Positions 1 through 9,441 are shown, numbered from the stretch's first letter. The stretch: DNA of 64,000 nt from Gordonia sp. SL306 (GCF_026625785.1 NZ_CP113063.1:3348001-3412000), one strand, 5' to 3'. Notes: generated from the sequence alone by a model not told the origin. A program made the numbers and translations.

Positions 1-258
1 GAAGATCAGCACCCCCGGCGGGATGTCGATGTTGGCCTTGATCAATTCGAGGATCGCCCCGCGGCTGGAGCTGAATGTCTCGTAGTCGTTGAGGGCGGCG
101 GTGACGTCCTCATGCCTGCTCAGGGCGTAGAAGTCATGCTCGGAGTTGTAATAGAGCGGCGCCTCTTCGCGAAGAGCTTTGAACATCGGATACGGGTCGG
201 CATTGAGCTTGACGTCATACGGGTCGTACCGGACGTCGCTTGTCGTACTGCTCGTCAC
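1..258 (-). CDS. Cytochrome P450, N-terminal part (cut by window edge)
   Basis: The first 86 codons of a P450 are visible, starting from a GTG at 258 and running off the left edge. The translation begins VTSSTTSDVRYDPYDVKLNA and continues with DPYPMFKALREEAPLYYN, a typical bacterial P450 opening (D-P-Y-P-x-x-x-x-L-R-x-x-A-P). A B-helix-like segment HEDVTAALNDYETFSS follows. The haem-binding Cys, I-helix and ExxR motifs lie outside the window, so substrate and subfamily cannot be set. It is divergent from the first mce operon, with 261 bp between the starts. P450s next to Mce importers often oxidise the imported sterol or lipid, but here that is inference. Confidence 0.85.
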   Translation of the reverse strand, partial: MTSSTTSDVRYDPYDVKLNADPYPMFKALREEAPLYYNSEHDFYALSRHEDVTAALNDYETFSSSRGAILELIKANIDIPPGVLIF

Positions 259-496
259 TGGGGATGGCCTCTCGCGCGGACTGCTTGCGGATCTGAACAG
301 CGTCGATCGCGGCTGTGCGACCGGCACCTCGGGCCAGTCTGGGGTAGGCGGCATCCGTGAACAACCGTGATCTCACTGAGCGAGAGTAGGGCTCGCGAAG
401 CCAAGAGCGTGTGGCACGCTTCCGAGATGTCAACGCGCGCCACAGATCTGGCGTGCAGGTCCGAGGTCGCAGATGACCATGGCGATTCCCATCGAT

Positions 497-511
497 GAGA
501 ATCACGTTCTC
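497..511. promoter_or_regulatory. Inverted repeat upstream of first mce operon
   Basis: GAGAATCACGTTCTC is a 5-bp-arm inverted repeat (GAGAA-N5-TTCTC) lying 8 bp before the TTG at 520 and about 60 bp before the GTG at 571. It resembles the KstR half-sites (AGAAC/GTTCT) but has one extra central base, so it does not fit TnnAACnnGTTnnA. It could be a degenerate KstR site or the operator of another regulator. The rest of the 259-519 region shows no convincing gene. Confidence 0.35.
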
Positions 512-519
512 CGGAGGGG

Positions 520-1383
520 TTGAGGGAAGATGAACATGCGAATGCCCGCGGCGTCGGTGAGTACGTACCGGTGACCCCGGCACATGGCACCCGCGGCGCA
601 CCCGCGGTCAGCGGGATGCTGGCCCGCTACTCGGCCGCTCCCCTGAAAGCGGTTGGCGGACTGTTCATGATGGGGGCGGATGCGGCGGGGTTCGCCTTCC
701 GCCGGCCGTTTCAGGGGCGCGAGTTCATCGAGCAGTCCTGGTTTGTCGCCCGGGTGTCGCTGATGCCGACCGTTCTGGTGGCCATACCGTTCACGGTGCT
801 CGTGAGCTTCACCCTCAACATCCTGCTTCGCGAACTCGGAGCCGCGGATCTCAGCGGTGCGGGCGCCGCATTCGGCTCCGTCACCCAGGTTGGCCCCATG
901 GTCACCGTGCTGATCGTGGCCGGAGCGGGCGCCACCGCGATGTGCGCGGACCTGGGTTCGCGCACGATCCGGGAAGAGATCGAGGCGATGGAGGTTCTCG
1001 GCATCAATCCGGTGCAACGACTCGTCACTCCTCGAGTGCTCGCATCCGGGCTCGTCGCGTTGCTGCTCAACAGTCTGGTCTGCCTGATCGGTGTCGGCGG
1101 CGGCTATGTCTTCTCGGTCTTCGTACAGGGGGTAAACCCTGGCGCGTTCGCCGCCGGGATCACCTTGTTGACCGGTATGCCCGAGGTGATCATCTCATCG
1201 GTGAAGGCACTCGTGTTCGGGCTGATCGCCGGCGTGGTCGCCTGCTATCGCGGGCTGATCGTCTCCGGCGGGGCCAAATCCGTCGGCAACGCGGTGAACG
1301 AGACCGTGGTGTATGCGTTCATGGCGCTGTTCGTGGTCAACGTCGTGATCACCGCCATCGGTGTCCAATTGACGGCGAGGTGA
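520..1383 (+). CDS. yrbEA: YrbE-family (MlaE-like) permease A of Mce transporter 1
   Basis: Integral membrane permease subunit of an Mce ABC-type lipid importer. The 287-aa frame opens with TTG at 520. A GTG at 571 (270 aa) agrees better with the family's usual length of about 265 aa, so the start is uncertain. Family hallmarks are visible: hydrophobic helices throughout and the conserved loop CADLGSRTIREEIEAMEVLGI. The stretches LNILLRELGAADLSGAG and FVQGVNPGAFAAG closely match what I recall of the Mce4 (cholesterol import) YrbE4A branch. The next gene follows directly after the stop codon. A 14-codon reading frame (529-573) lies out of frame inside the TTG-to-GTG stretch and overlaps the GTG by GTGA. 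Confidence 0.93.
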   Translation: MREDEHANARGVGEYVPVTPAHGTRGAPAVSGMLARYSAAPLKAVGGLFMMGADAAGFAFRRPFQGREFIEQSWFVARVSLMPTVLVAIPFTVLVSFTLNILLRELGAADLSGAGAAFGSVTQVGPMVTVLIVAGAGATAMCADLGSRTIREEIEAMEVLGINPVQRLVTPRVLASGLVALLLNSLVCLIGVGGGYVFSVFVQGVNPGAFAAGITLLTGMPEVIISSVKALVFGLIAGVVACYRGLIVSGGAKSVGNAVNETVVYAFMALFVVNVVITAIGVQLTAR

Positions 1384-2274
1384 ATGGTCTTGTCGCTCAT
1401 ATCATCACCGAAACTCGCACGCCATGGGTCGAGTCCGAGCGTGATTCATCCCCGGCTGCGCCGTGAGATCGGCCGTCCGGTGGGCGCGCTCGGCCGAATC
1501 GGCGATCATGCGATCTTTTATGCCCGCGCGTTACGCAGTGTGCCGCACGCGGCCTTCCACTACCGTCGCGAGACGATCCGGCTCATCGCCGAGACCAGCA
1601 TGGGCGCAGGGAACCTTGCGCTCATCGGTGGCACCGTGGTCATCGTCGGATTCCTCACGCTCGCAACCGGTAGCACGCTCGCGGTACAGGGATACAGCAC
1701 TCTCGGCGACATCGGCATCGAAGCGTTGACCGGGTTCCTGTCGGCGTTCATCAACGTGCGAATCGCGGCGCCGGTGGTCGTGGGTATCGGTCTGGCGGCC
1801 ACGTTCGGTGCGGGCGCGACGGCCCAACTCGGAGCCATGCGGATCAGCGAGGAGATCGATGCCCTCGAATCGCTTGGCATCAATCCGGTCGCTTACGTCG
1901 TCGGCACACGGATCGCTGCCGGCATGGTCGTGATCGCTCCGCTCTATGCGATCGCACTGATCGCTTCGTTCGCGGCGTGCCGGTTCACCACCGTGATGCT
2001 GCTCGGCCAGTCGTCCGGTCTGTATGCACACTACTTCTCGACGTTCCTCAATCCGCTGGACCTCGTCTGGTCGTTTGTGCAGGCCTTCGTGATGGCGTTG
2101 CTGATCTTGCTGATCCACACGCACTTCGGGTTCTTCGCGAGCGGTGGGCCGGCAGGCGTCGGGGTGGCGGTCGGCGACGCGGTCCGTACCTCACTGGTTG
2201 CCGTGGTGACAGTGACACTGCTGGTGGCGCTGGCCATCTACGGCTCCAACGGAAACTTCAATCTATCGGGCTGA
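1384..2274 (+). CDS. yrbEB: YrbE-family permease B of Mce transporter 1
   Basis: Second permease subunit (296 aa), expected to pair with the upstream YrbE A in the inner membrane and to form the channel fed by the Mce A-F proteins. The ATG at 1384 follows immediately after the upstream stop. The N-terminal 40 residues are hydrophilic. The MlaE-family loop TAQLGAMRISEEIDALESLGI is present, and the last third is strongly hydrophobic, ending GSNGNFNLSG. No ATPase (MceG/Mkl) gene is present in the window; in this group it is normally encoded elsewhere and shared between mce systems. Confidence 0.94.
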   Translation: MVLSLISSPKLARHGSSPSVIHPRLRREIGRPVGALGRIGDHAIFYARALRSVPHAAFHYRRETIRLIAETSMGAGNLALIGGTVVIVGFLTLATGSTLAVQGYSTLGDIGIEALTGFLSAFINVRIAAPVVVGIGLAATFGAGATAQLGAMRISEEIDALESLGINPVAYVVGTRIAAGMVVIAPLYAIALIASFAACRFTTVMLLGQSSGLYAHYFSTFLNPLDLVWSFVQAFVMALLILLIHTHFGFFASGGPAGVGVAVGDAVRTSLVAVVTVTLLVALAIYGSNGNFNLSG

Positions 2275-2283
2275 GGCGGGACA

Positions 2284-3441
2284 TTGTCTAAGGGAGTCGT
2301 CCGGCCGCTGGCCGGTGCGGGGATGCTGTTGGTCATCATCGCGTTGGTCGTCGTCGCCGCGATGATGTTCGCCGGTGTGACCCAGCAATCCGCAACCGTC
2401 ACGATGACTGCACCCCGAGCGGGATTGGTGATGGATCCCGATGCGAAGGTGCAGATGCGGGGGATCACGGTCGGCCGGGTGTCGAAGATCGACTACAACC
2501 AGGTGGACAGCGCGAAGCTGACGTTGGAGATCGCCCCCGACCAGCTCGCGAGGATCCCCGGCAATGTCGGTGCTCGGATCGCCGCGCCAACCGTGTTCGG
2601 CGCCAAGGGGGTCGAGTTGGTGGTCCCCGACGATCCCACGGGGCGGTTGCACGACAACCAGGTGCTGAACGCGAAGGCCGTGGAGGTCGAGGTCAACACC
2701 GTGTTCGGTGAGCTCACCGAGGTGCTGGCACAGATTCGGCCTGCGGAGCTCAACGCGGCGCTCAGTGCGATCTCGACCGGGTTGAGCGGTCACGGAGAAC
2801 AGTTCGGTCAGATGCTCACCGATCTGAACGGTTTCATGCGCCAGACGAATTCGGCCATTCCCGCCCTCCGTTCGCTTCTCGATGATGCCCCGGCGATGAT
2901 GCGGGTGTACGCCGATACAAGCCGGCCATTGCTCGGTGCGGTGAAACACACGAGCGACATCAGTGACACCCTCGTGGCCGAGCAGGGCAACCTCGACGCA
3001 TTCCTGACCAGTGTGATCGGGCTGTCCAACACCGGCAACCGTGTCCTGGGCGACAATCGCCAGAGCCTGGCGAAAGCGCTGAAGTTGCTCGTTCCCACGA
3101 CCGCCCTCACCGATGAGTACAACGAGGCGATCACCTGCGCAATGGAGGGTTTCGGCAGCCTGGCGTATTCGCCGCCGTCCGACGTACCCGGATTGGGGCT
3201 TTCCGCGAACTTCCTCTGGGGTGCCGAGACATACGATCCGAAGACCAACAAGCCCAAGGTCTCCGCTTCGGGCGGCCCTCAGTGTTCGGTGTTGCCGGTG
3301 AAGTTCCAGCAGCGGCCGCCGTACGTCGTGACGGACACCGGTGCCAATCCCTATGCCAAGGGTCGAAAGTCGTTGGAACTGAATGTGAAGAGTCTGCAGC
3401 AGGCATTGTTCGGTCCGCTCCCGGATGGAGCGCCGCGGTGA
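2284..3441 (+). CDS. mceA: MceA-family substrate-binding subunit, operon 1
   Basis: Cell-envelope MCE protein of 385 aa. TTG start at 2284 with a GAGGCGGG Shine-Dalgarno 3-4 bases upstream. One N-terminal transmembrane anchor (about residues 8-30) is followed by an MCE domain (about 38-115, with APRAGLVM and VQMRGITVGRV) and a long helical domain (about 120-290). A C-terminal region with cysteines follows (ITCAMEGF; GGPQCSVLP). APRAGLVM and NTVFGELTEVL resemble Mce4A. It is expected to join other Mce subunits in a periplasm-spanning hetero-oligomer carrying sterols or lipids. The stop overlaps the next start (GTGA). Confidence 0.92.
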   Translation: MSKGVVRPLAGAGMLLVIIALVVVAAMMFAGVTQQSATVTMTAPRAGLVMDPDAKVQMRGITVGRVSKIDYNQVDSAKLTLEIAPDQLARIPGNVGARIAAPTVFGAKGVELVVPDDPTGRLHDNQVLNAKAVEVEVNTVFGELTEVLAQIRPAELNAALSAISTGLSGHGEQFGQMLTDLNGFMRQTNSAIPALRSLLDDAPAMMRVYADTSRPLLGAVKHTSDISDTLVAEQGNLDAFLTSVIGLSNTGNRVLGDNRQSLAKALKLLVPTTALTDEYNEAITCAMEGFGSLAYSPPSDVPGLGLSANFLWGAETYDPKTNKPKVSASGGPQCSVLPVKFQQRPPYVVTDTGANPYAKGRKSLELNVKSLQQALFGPLPDGAPR

Positions 3442-4457
3442 GAACGAGAATCCATTCGACGACGATCAAGTTCGCTGCGTTCACGACCGTGATGGTGTTC
3501 GTCGCGGCGTTCCTGTTGCTGGTGTTCAGCGATCACCAGTCCGGCGACACGACCCGGTACAACGCGGTATTCACCGACGTCTCCGGACTGAGATCCGGCG
3601 ACACGGTGCGGATCGCCGGTGTGCGCGTTGGCAGTGTGCACGCCGTCGACCTCGGGTCCGACAACAAGGTCCGCGTGACGTTCGACGTCGACAGCTCGAT
3701 CGGGCTACCCACCGGCAGTGGTGCCGCGGTGCGCTATCTCAACCTCGTCGGAGATCGGTACCTGGAGGTCACCGAGGGTTCAGGGGCGGTGATGCACGGT
3801 GGCGGTGTGATTCCGTCGACGCGGACCAAGCCTGCTCTCGATCTCGACGTCTTGCTCGGGGGCCTCAAACCCGTCATCGCCGGATTGGAACCCAAACAGG
3901 TGAACGCTCTGAGCTCGTCGATTCTCGATGTGCTGCAGGGCCAGAGCGGGACGGTTCGTTCCCTCTTCGAGGGAAGTTCGTCGCTGTTCACCACGTTGGG
4001 GCGAAATGTCGGGGTCATCGAGCAGGTGATCGATCAGCTGAAGAAGGTCATGGTCACCCTCGACGGCAATCGGACCCGCTTCGCCGAAGCCATCGACCGA
4101 CTGGACACCGTGATCGGTGACCTTGCCAGGGATCGCGATCCGATCGGTGCGGCGATCACCGCCCTCGACAACGGGACCGCCACGGTGTCGAACCTGTTGA
4201 CGCAGGCACGGCCGCCGCTGTCCGGCTCGATCGACCAACTATCCAGGCTGGCACCGAATCTCACTCACGACATGCCGACGTTGGAGAAGGCGATTCAGCG
4301 TTCGCCCGAGAATTTCCGCAAGTTGGTGCGGACCGGAACATACGGCAACTTCATCCAGTACTACGTCTGCGCGGTGAGCGTCCGGGTCTCGGATCCGTCG
4401 GGCAAGGTCGTCACGTTGCCCTGGATCGAGCAGACGAAGGGGAGGTGTTCGGGCTGA
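3438..4457 (+). CDS. mceB: MceB-family subunit, operon 1
   Basis: 339-aa MCE protein. The GTG at 3438 overlaps the mceA stop by GTGA, which implies translational coupling; the upstream in-frame extension was rejected. It has one N-terminal transmembrane helix (FTTVMVFVAAFLLLVF), an MCE domain with SGLRSGDTVRIAGVRVGSV (about residues 45-120), a coiled helical middle and a C-terminal Cys pair region (YYVCAVSV ... RCSG). Part of the Mce hexamer or hetero-oligomer. It ends in TGATG overlap with mceC. Confidence 0.92.
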   Translation: MRTRIHSTTIKFAAFTTVMVFVAAFLLLVFSDHQSGDTTRYNAVFTDVSGLRSGDTVRIAGVRVGSVHAVDLGSDNKVRVTFDVDSSIGLPTGSGAAVRYLNLVGDRYLEVTEGSGAVMHGGGVIPSTRTKPALDLDVLLGGLKPVIAGLEPKQVNALSSSILDVLQGQSGTVRSLFEGSSSLFTTLGRNVGVIEQVIDQLKKVMVTLDGNRTRFAEAIDRLDTVIGDLARDRDPIGAAITALDNGTATVSNLLTQARPPLSGSIDQLSRLAPNLTHDMPTLEKAIQRSPENFRKLVRTGTYGNFIQYYVCAVSVRVSDPSGKVVTLPWIEQTKGRCSG

Positions 4458-5506
4458 TGTTGCGTTATCGCGGCGCGGGCCTGATCAGGTCGGGCTTTGT
4501 GGGGTTGGCGCTGATCGTCTTGCTGGTCATGGCCGGACTGAACATGGCCAAGTTCGCCACCTGGTTCACGTCGGTCACCTATGAGGCTGATTTCGACGAG
4601 GCAGCAGGCCTGGCAGGCGGGGCGGACGTGATGGTGTCGGGCGCCCGGGTGGGTTCGGTCACCGATGTGAAGTTGGAGCAGGGTAGGGCAAGGGTGACGT
4701 TCACCGTCGACCAGTCCACCCGCCTCGGCGAGACCACAACCGTGCAGATCAGGACGGGATCGCTGCTGGGCCAACGCATTCTGACAGTCGCACCCTCGGG
4801 TTCCGGCACCATCGGTCCCACCGAGGTGATCCCGGTGTCGCGAACCTCATCGCCATACTCACTCAACGAGGCGGTCGACGATCTCACCACCAACTCCAAG
4901 GGCATCGACACGACGTCGCTGAACAAATCGCTGAATGTGTTGTCGACGACGATGAACGACGTGGCGCCGGATCTGGCTCCGACGCTCGACGGACTCGCCG
5001 AGATGTCGCGCGGCATCAACTCTCGCAACGAGGCCCTCCGCACATTGCTGTCGACCACCAGCGATGTCACCTCGGTGATCGGGTCGCGCGCCAATCGCAT
5101 CAACTCGCTCATACTCAACGCGAACATGCTTCTCGACGTTCTGGTCGATCGACGTCAGCAGATCTCGTCGTTGCTCGTGAACACCGCGGCGGTGTCGCGG
5201 GAACTCACGAACCTGGTGGCCGACAACGAGAAACAACTGCAGCCGACACTGACGTCACTGAACTCGGTCCTGGCCATGCTGGAGCGGAATCGGGATGACG
5301 TCGGGAAGGCCATCTCCGGGTATGTCAAGGTGTCCCAGACCCAAGGCGAGGCGGTGTCGAGTGGCCCCTTCTACCAGGCGTACGTTGCCAACCTGCTGCC
5401 CGGTCCACTCCTTCAACCCTTCATCGACAGGGCTTTCGGCGTGCACCCGGAAGCGAAGTTCCCGTTGCCGGGAGCACAGTTCCCGCTTCCAGGCGGTGGC
5501 CGGTGA
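4457..5506 (+). CDS. mceC: MceC-family subunit, operon 1
   Basis: 349-aa MCE protein. The ATG at 4457 shares its A with the mceB stop (TGATG), and an AAGGGGAGG lies about 11 bases upstream. A GTG at 4445 is possible but gives only four more residues. An N-terminal membrane anchor (LALIVLLVMAGLNMA) precedes an MCE domain containing AGLAGGADVMVSGARVGSV. The C-terminus is proline-rich (FPLPGAQFPLPGGGR), common for MceC proteins. Confidence 0.92.
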   Translation: MLRYRGAGLIRSGFVGLALIVLLVMAGLNMAKFATWFTSVTYEADFDEAAGLAGGADVMVSGARVGSVTDVKLEQGRARVTFTVDQSTRLGETTTVQIRTGSLLGQRILTVAPSGSGTIGPTEVIPVSRTSSPYSLNEAVDDLTTNSKGIDTTSLNKSLNVLSTTMNDVAPDLAPTLDGLAEMSRGINSRNEALRTLLSTTSDVTSVIGSRANRINSLILNANMLLDVLVDRRQQISSLLVNTAAVSRELTNLVADNEKQLQPTLTSLNSVLAMLERNRDDVGKAISGYVKVSQTQGEAVSSGPFYQAYVANLLPGPLLQPFIDRAFGVHPEAKFPLPGAQFPLPGGGR

Positions 5507-6744
5507 AGCGATTGGCACCGATGACGAGGCAGACACGGACGGTCGTGATCGCCGCCGTCCTGATCGTGGTGGTGGTCGCGGGGCTGGTCGTCGGCTACCG
5601 CCAGCTGACCCGGCCGACGACGATCGATGCGATCTTCGACACCACCACGGGGATCTACGTCGGCGACGATGTGCGGGTCTCGGGTGTGAAGGTGGGAAAG
5701 ATCGCCGCCATCGAACCCCAGGGCGAAACGGTCCGCATGGAGCTGAGCGTCGAGCACGGTGTGAGGATTCCTGCGGATGCACGAGCGATCATCGTCGCCC
5801 AAAATCTCGTGGCCAATCGTTACGTGCAGCTCGCGCCGGCATATGCGACGAGTGGTCCCGTGATCCACGACGGCGCGACGATCCCGCGCACACGCACCGC
5901 AGTCCCTGTCGAATGGGATGAGATCAAGGACCAACTGACGCGACTGGCAACGGATCTGGGCCCACAGGGTGGCGTATCGGGGAGTTCGGTCGGACGGTTC
6001 GTGGACAGCACCTCACGCACACTCGACGGCAAGGGCCGCAAGCTCGGCGACACGCTGGGCGAGCTCGGCAACCTGGCCCAGCTTCTCGGAGAGAACACCG
6101 GGAACATCACCGACACCATCCGTAATGTCCGAGCCTTTGTCAGCGCGGTCCGCGACAGCGGCACACAGATCGTGCAGTTCGAGAATCGTCTGGCAACCCT
6201 GACATCGGTGCTGAACGGCAGCCGATCTGATCTCGACAAGGCTCTCACGACCTTGGCCCGCGCAGTGCAAGACGTGCAACGCTTTGTGGTCGACAACCGG
6301 GATGCGGCATCCGAACAGGTGCGACGACTCGCGTCCGTGACCCAGATCCTGGTCGATCACGACGCCGATGTCGAGCAGCTGTTGCACGCGTTCCCCACCA
6401 ATCTGTCCAACTTCTACAACATCTACAACCCGGACACCGGCACGGAGGCGGGCGTGTTCACCGTCAACAACTTCTCCAATCCGATCCAGTTCATCTGCTC
6501 GTCGGTGGCCAGCATCGAGAACCTGACCGCGGCCGAAGGTGCGAAGAGATGCCGCAAGTACCTGGGCCCGATAGCGCCGATGCTCGCATTCAATTATCTT
6601 CCCGTGCCGGTGAATCCGGTGCTGGGTCCGGACGCGTCGAATGTGATCTACAGCGAGAAGAGCCTGATGCCGAGCAAACCGCAGGGAACGAGCGCGCGGT
6701 CGCGGGATCAGCTTCTCCTGCCGGGACAGGGAGGCCGACGATGA
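5503..6744 (+). CDS. mceD: MceD-family subunit, operon 1
   Basis: 413-aa MCE protein from a GTG at 5503, overlapping the mceC stop by 4 bp. An N-terminal anchor (VVIAAVLIVVVVAGLVVG) is followed by the MCE domain with TGIYVGDDVRVSGVKVGKI, helical repeats, and a C-terminal region with paired cysteines (FICSSV ... AKRCRKYLGP). Shares the architecture of the other subunits; its place in the Mce A-F set rests on gene order and the characteristic C-terminus. Confidence 0.92.
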   Translation: MKRLAPMTRQTRTVVIAAVLIVVVVAGLVVGYRQLTRPTTIDAIFDTTTGIYVGDDVRVSGVKVGKIAAIEPQGETVRMELSVEHGVRIPADARAIIVAQNLVANRYVQLAPAYATSGPVIHDGATIPRTRTAVPVEWDEIKDQLTRLATDLGPQGGVSGSSVGRFVDSTSRTLDGKGRKLGDTLGELGNLAQLLGENTGNITDTIRNVRAFVSAVRDSGTQIVQFENRLATLTSVLNGSRSDLDKALTTLARAVQDVQRFVVDNRDAASEQVRRLASVTQILVDHDADVEQLLHAFPTNLSNFYNIYNPDTGTEAGVFTVNNFSNPIQFICSSVASIENLTAAEGAKRCRKYLGPIAPMLAFNYLPVPVNPVLGPDASNVIYSEKSLMPSKPQGTSARSRDQLLLPGQGGRR

Positions 6745-7883
6745 TCGGACGATCTCGCCGAACACGTGTGGTGCGAGTGGTTCTGACCTTGCTCTGTGTG
6801 GCGATCCTCGGTGCCGGATGCCAGTGGAACGGGGTGAACTCGCTGCCGCTGCCGGGGACGGTCGGGACCTCGAGAGCCGACTATCACATCACCGTCGAGA
6901 TCGCGAATGTCGGTACTCTGTCCGAGAATTCGCCCGTCTTCATCGATGACGTCGAAGTGGGCAGCGTGGGGCATATGTATGTTCGCGACTGGCATGCGGT
7001 GGTCGATGTCCGGGTGAAGCGCGGGACAGTGGTGCCGGGCAATGCGAAAGCGACCGTGGGCCAGACGAGCTTGTTGGGTTCCATGCATCTCGCTCTCGAC
7101 CCGCCCAAAGGCGAGCCGCCGGCAGGCCGGCTTGCGCCCGGCTCGAGGATTCCGCTCGCTCGTTCTGCCTCGTACCCGTCGACGGAAGAGACCCTTGCGG
7201 CCGTGTCCTCGGTGGTGAACGGCGGTGGAATGGGCCAGTTGGGCGGGATCATCCGATCCCTCAATGACGGATTCGGCGGGCGGGAAGACGACACCCGCGA
7301 ACTCCTGGGACGGATGTCGACGTTCGTCAACACACTGAATCGCCAACGGGGAGATCTCGTGGACCTGCTGACACAGGCTCGTCGTCTGAGTTCGGGATTC
7401 GCCGCCCAGAACGACGTGATCGACGCGGCCCTGCAGAAGATCCCGCCCGGCCTGGCCGTCTTGGAGCAGCAGATGCCGAAGATCACCACAGCAGTTGACC
7501 GGTTGCGGGTCTTTGCCAACACCAGCACGGGAGTGGTCACGCAGATCCAATCCGACCTGTTGTCTGATCTACGTCACCTTCAACCGACATTGAGATCGCT
7601 GGCCGACGTAGGTCCGCAGATGAATGCCGCGCTGGCATATGCGTTGGTCTTCCCGTACGGACAGAAGGTGATCGACCGAGCGGTACGGGGCGACTACCTC
7701 AACCTCCATGCGACCATCGACCTGACGGTGCCGCGACTGAAGAAGGAACTGTTGCTGGGCACCCCATTGGGCGATCCGAGTGAGACGGTGCCCTTCGCTC
7801 CCGGAGACCCTGGCTACAGCCGGCAACCGACCCACAACCCCTTGTTCTTCCCGATTGCGCCCAAACGTCGAGGTGGCCGATGA
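6741..7883 (+). CDS. mceE: MceE-family lipoprotein subunit, operon 1
   Basis: 380-aa MCE lipoprotein. The ATG at 6741 overlaps the mceD stop (ATGA). The N-terminus is a lipoprotein signal: basic MIGRSRRTRVVR, a hydrophobic stretch, then lipobox LGAGC with the lipidated Cys at residue 27. The MCE domain follows (about 50-130; SPVFIDDVEVGSV). MceE is the one lipid-anchored subunit of a typical mce operon, and the lipobox confirms the assignment. The next gene overlaps by ATGA. Confidence 0.94.
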   Translation: MIGRSRRTRVVRVVLTLLCVAILGAGCQWNGVNSLPLPGTVGTSRADYHITVEIANVGTLSENSPVFIDDVEVGSVGHMYVRDWHAVVDVRVKRGTVVPGNAKATVGQTSLLGSMHLALDPPKGEPPAGRLAPGSRIPLARSASYPSTEETLAAVSSVVNGGGMGQLGGIIRSLNDGFGGREDDTRELLGRMSTFVNTLNRQRGDLVDLLTQARRLSSGFAAQNDVIDAALQKIPPGLAVLEQQMPKITTAVDRLRVFANTSTGVVTQIQSDLLSDLRHLQPTLRSLADVGPQMNAALAYALVFPYGQKVIDRAVRGDYLNLHATIDLTVPRLKKELLLGTPLGDPSETVPFAPGDPGYSRQPTHNPLFFPIAPKRRGGR

Positions 7884-9298
7884 TCCTCTCGCGGTTCGTA
7901 CGTGCCCAGCTGGCCATCTTCACCGTGGTGGCGATCATCGCCACGTGGATGATGCTGTTCTCCTATATGAAGGTCCAGTCGAAGATCGGGGTCGGCCGGA
8001 TCAACGTCACGTTGCAGGCCGACCGCACCGGAGGTCTCTACAAGTTCGCGAATGTGAGCTACCGTGGCGTCGACGTGGGACAGGTGACCGATGTCAGCCT
8101 TACCGACACAGGAATCCGGGCCACGCTCTCGATCAGCAGCGATCAGCACATCCCCAGCGACCTCGAAGCGGACATCCGGAGCATGTCGGCGGTCGGCGAG
8201 CTGTACGTCAATCTCCGGCCGAAGACGAGCAAGGCTCCGTATCTCCACGACGGTTCGGTCATCGAATCCGGCGAGGTGAATGTCCCGCCTCCGGTCGCGC
8301 CCATGTTGGAGAAGCTCAACGGACTCGTGACCAGCATTCCGAAAGATCGTCTGTTCACCCTCGTCGACGAGCTGAACAACAGCCTCGGTGGGCGAGGCTA
8401 CGATCTGCAAAGACTGCTGACCTCGTCGTCGACGCTCGCGGCCGGACTCAAGGATGTCGGGAACGACACCAGTACCTTGTTGAAAGATTCTGTACCTCTT
8501 GTGGACTCGCAGGTCGACAGCGTCGATGCGATCCGCATGTGGACGACCAACCTCGAGGGTTTCACGGGTCAAGTGGTCACCAACACGCCGCAGGTGCGCA
8601 GGCTGCTCAGCTCTGGTCCCGGCTTTGCCGACGAGGTGGAGAAGACATTGGACTCGGTCAAGCTGACCTTGCCGGTTCTTCTTGCCAACCTGACCACGGT
8701 CGGCCAGCTGGCGGTGACCTACAACGCCGGCCTCGAGCAGATCCTCGTTCTTCTGCCGCCGGCGATCTCGATGATCCAAGCGGTACAGCCGAATCGCAAT
8801 GGCACGCAGTGGGGACTGGGGACCTTTCGGATCAGCGGAACCTCAGACCCGCCTGCTTGTACTGTCGGATTCTTGCCGCCGTCTAAGTGGCGGCCCCCGG
8901 AGGACACCACCACCATCGATACACCGAGCGATCTGTACTGCAAGTTGCCGCAGGACAGCCCGATCGGGGTACGTGGCGCGCGCAACATCCCGTGTCTGGC
9001 CCATCCGGGCAAACGTGCGGCAACCGCGGCCATGTGCAACAGCGACAAGGAGTTCAAGCCCCTGGCCACCCGGCAACCCGTGGTCGGACCCTATCCGCCG
9101 GATCCGAATCTGCAGCGGCAGGGCATCACACCCTCGTCCTACAGCGGTGGCGGATCGTCGAGGACACCATCGGTGGGCGCGGCACAGTACAACCCGGACG
9201 ACGGCACCTATGTCGGTGACGACGGTACCGCTTACCGACAGACGAATCTCACGCGGCCGGGACGCGCGTCATCGTGGCAGGGAATGTTTCCGCGATGA
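7880..9298 (+). CDS. mceF: MceF-family subunit, operon 1
   Basis: 472-aa last Mce subunit. ATG at 7880, overlapping mceE by 4 bp. It has an N-terminal anchor (LAIFTVVAIIATWMMLF), an MCE domain (TGGLYKFANVSYRGVDVGQV) and a helical middle. The C-terminal tail has several cysteines (PPACTVGF, LYCKLPQ, NIPCLAHP, AAMCNSDKE) and ends in a Gly/Ser/Thr-rich low-complexity stretch. The operon ends here; hairpins follow at 9326-9356 and 9442-9473. Confidence 0.93.
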   Translation: MILSRFVRAQLAIFTVVAIIATWMMLFSYMKVQSKIGVGRINVTLQADRTGGLYKFANVSYRGVDVGQVTDVSLTDTGIRATLSISSDQHIPSDLEADIRSMSAVGELYVNLRPKTSKAPYLHDGSVIESGEVNVPPPVAPMLEKLNGLVTSIPKDRLFTLVDELNNSLGGRGYDLQRLLTSSSTLAAGLKDVGNDTSTLLKDSVPLVDSQVDSVDAIRMWTTNLEGFTGQVVTNTPQVRRLLSSGPGFADEVEKTLDSVKLTLPVLLANLTTVGQLAVTYNAGLEQILVLLPPAISMIQAVQPNRNGTQWGLGTFRISGTSDPPACTVGFLPPSKWRPPEDTTTIDTPSDLYCKLPQDSPIGVRGARNIPCLAHPGKRAATAAMCNSDKEFKPLATRQPVVGPYPPDPNLQRQGITPSSYSGGGSSRTPSVGAAQYNPDDGTYVGDDGTAYRQTNLTRPGRASSWQGMFPR

Positions 9299-9325
9299 CG
9301 TCACGCCCCGACCGACGGTTGACCC

Positions 9326-9356
9326 GAGAGGGCCGCGACCTGGTCTCGGCCCTCTC
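9326..9356. terminator. Hairpin after mceF (operon 1)
   Basis: A 10-bp perfect stem GAGAGGGCCG / CGGCCCTCTC (9326-9335 and 9347-9356) with an 11-nt loop, 28 bp past the mceF stop. No U-tract follows, as is common in high-GC actinobacteria. It is the first of two hairpins between convergent units. Confidence 0.7.
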
Positions 9357-9441
9357 TCTCGTGGCGAGTGGGAGTCGGAGCGGCTCATCCGCTGACGCCA
9401 CCCACCAGACAAGTGCCGGGCGTGGATGATCACCACCGACA

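Noticed and set aside
497..511. A true KstR box before mce operon 1
   Set aside because: GAGAATCACGTTCTC has one extra base between the half-sites and lacks the AAC of the left arm, so it is reported only as an inverted repeat.
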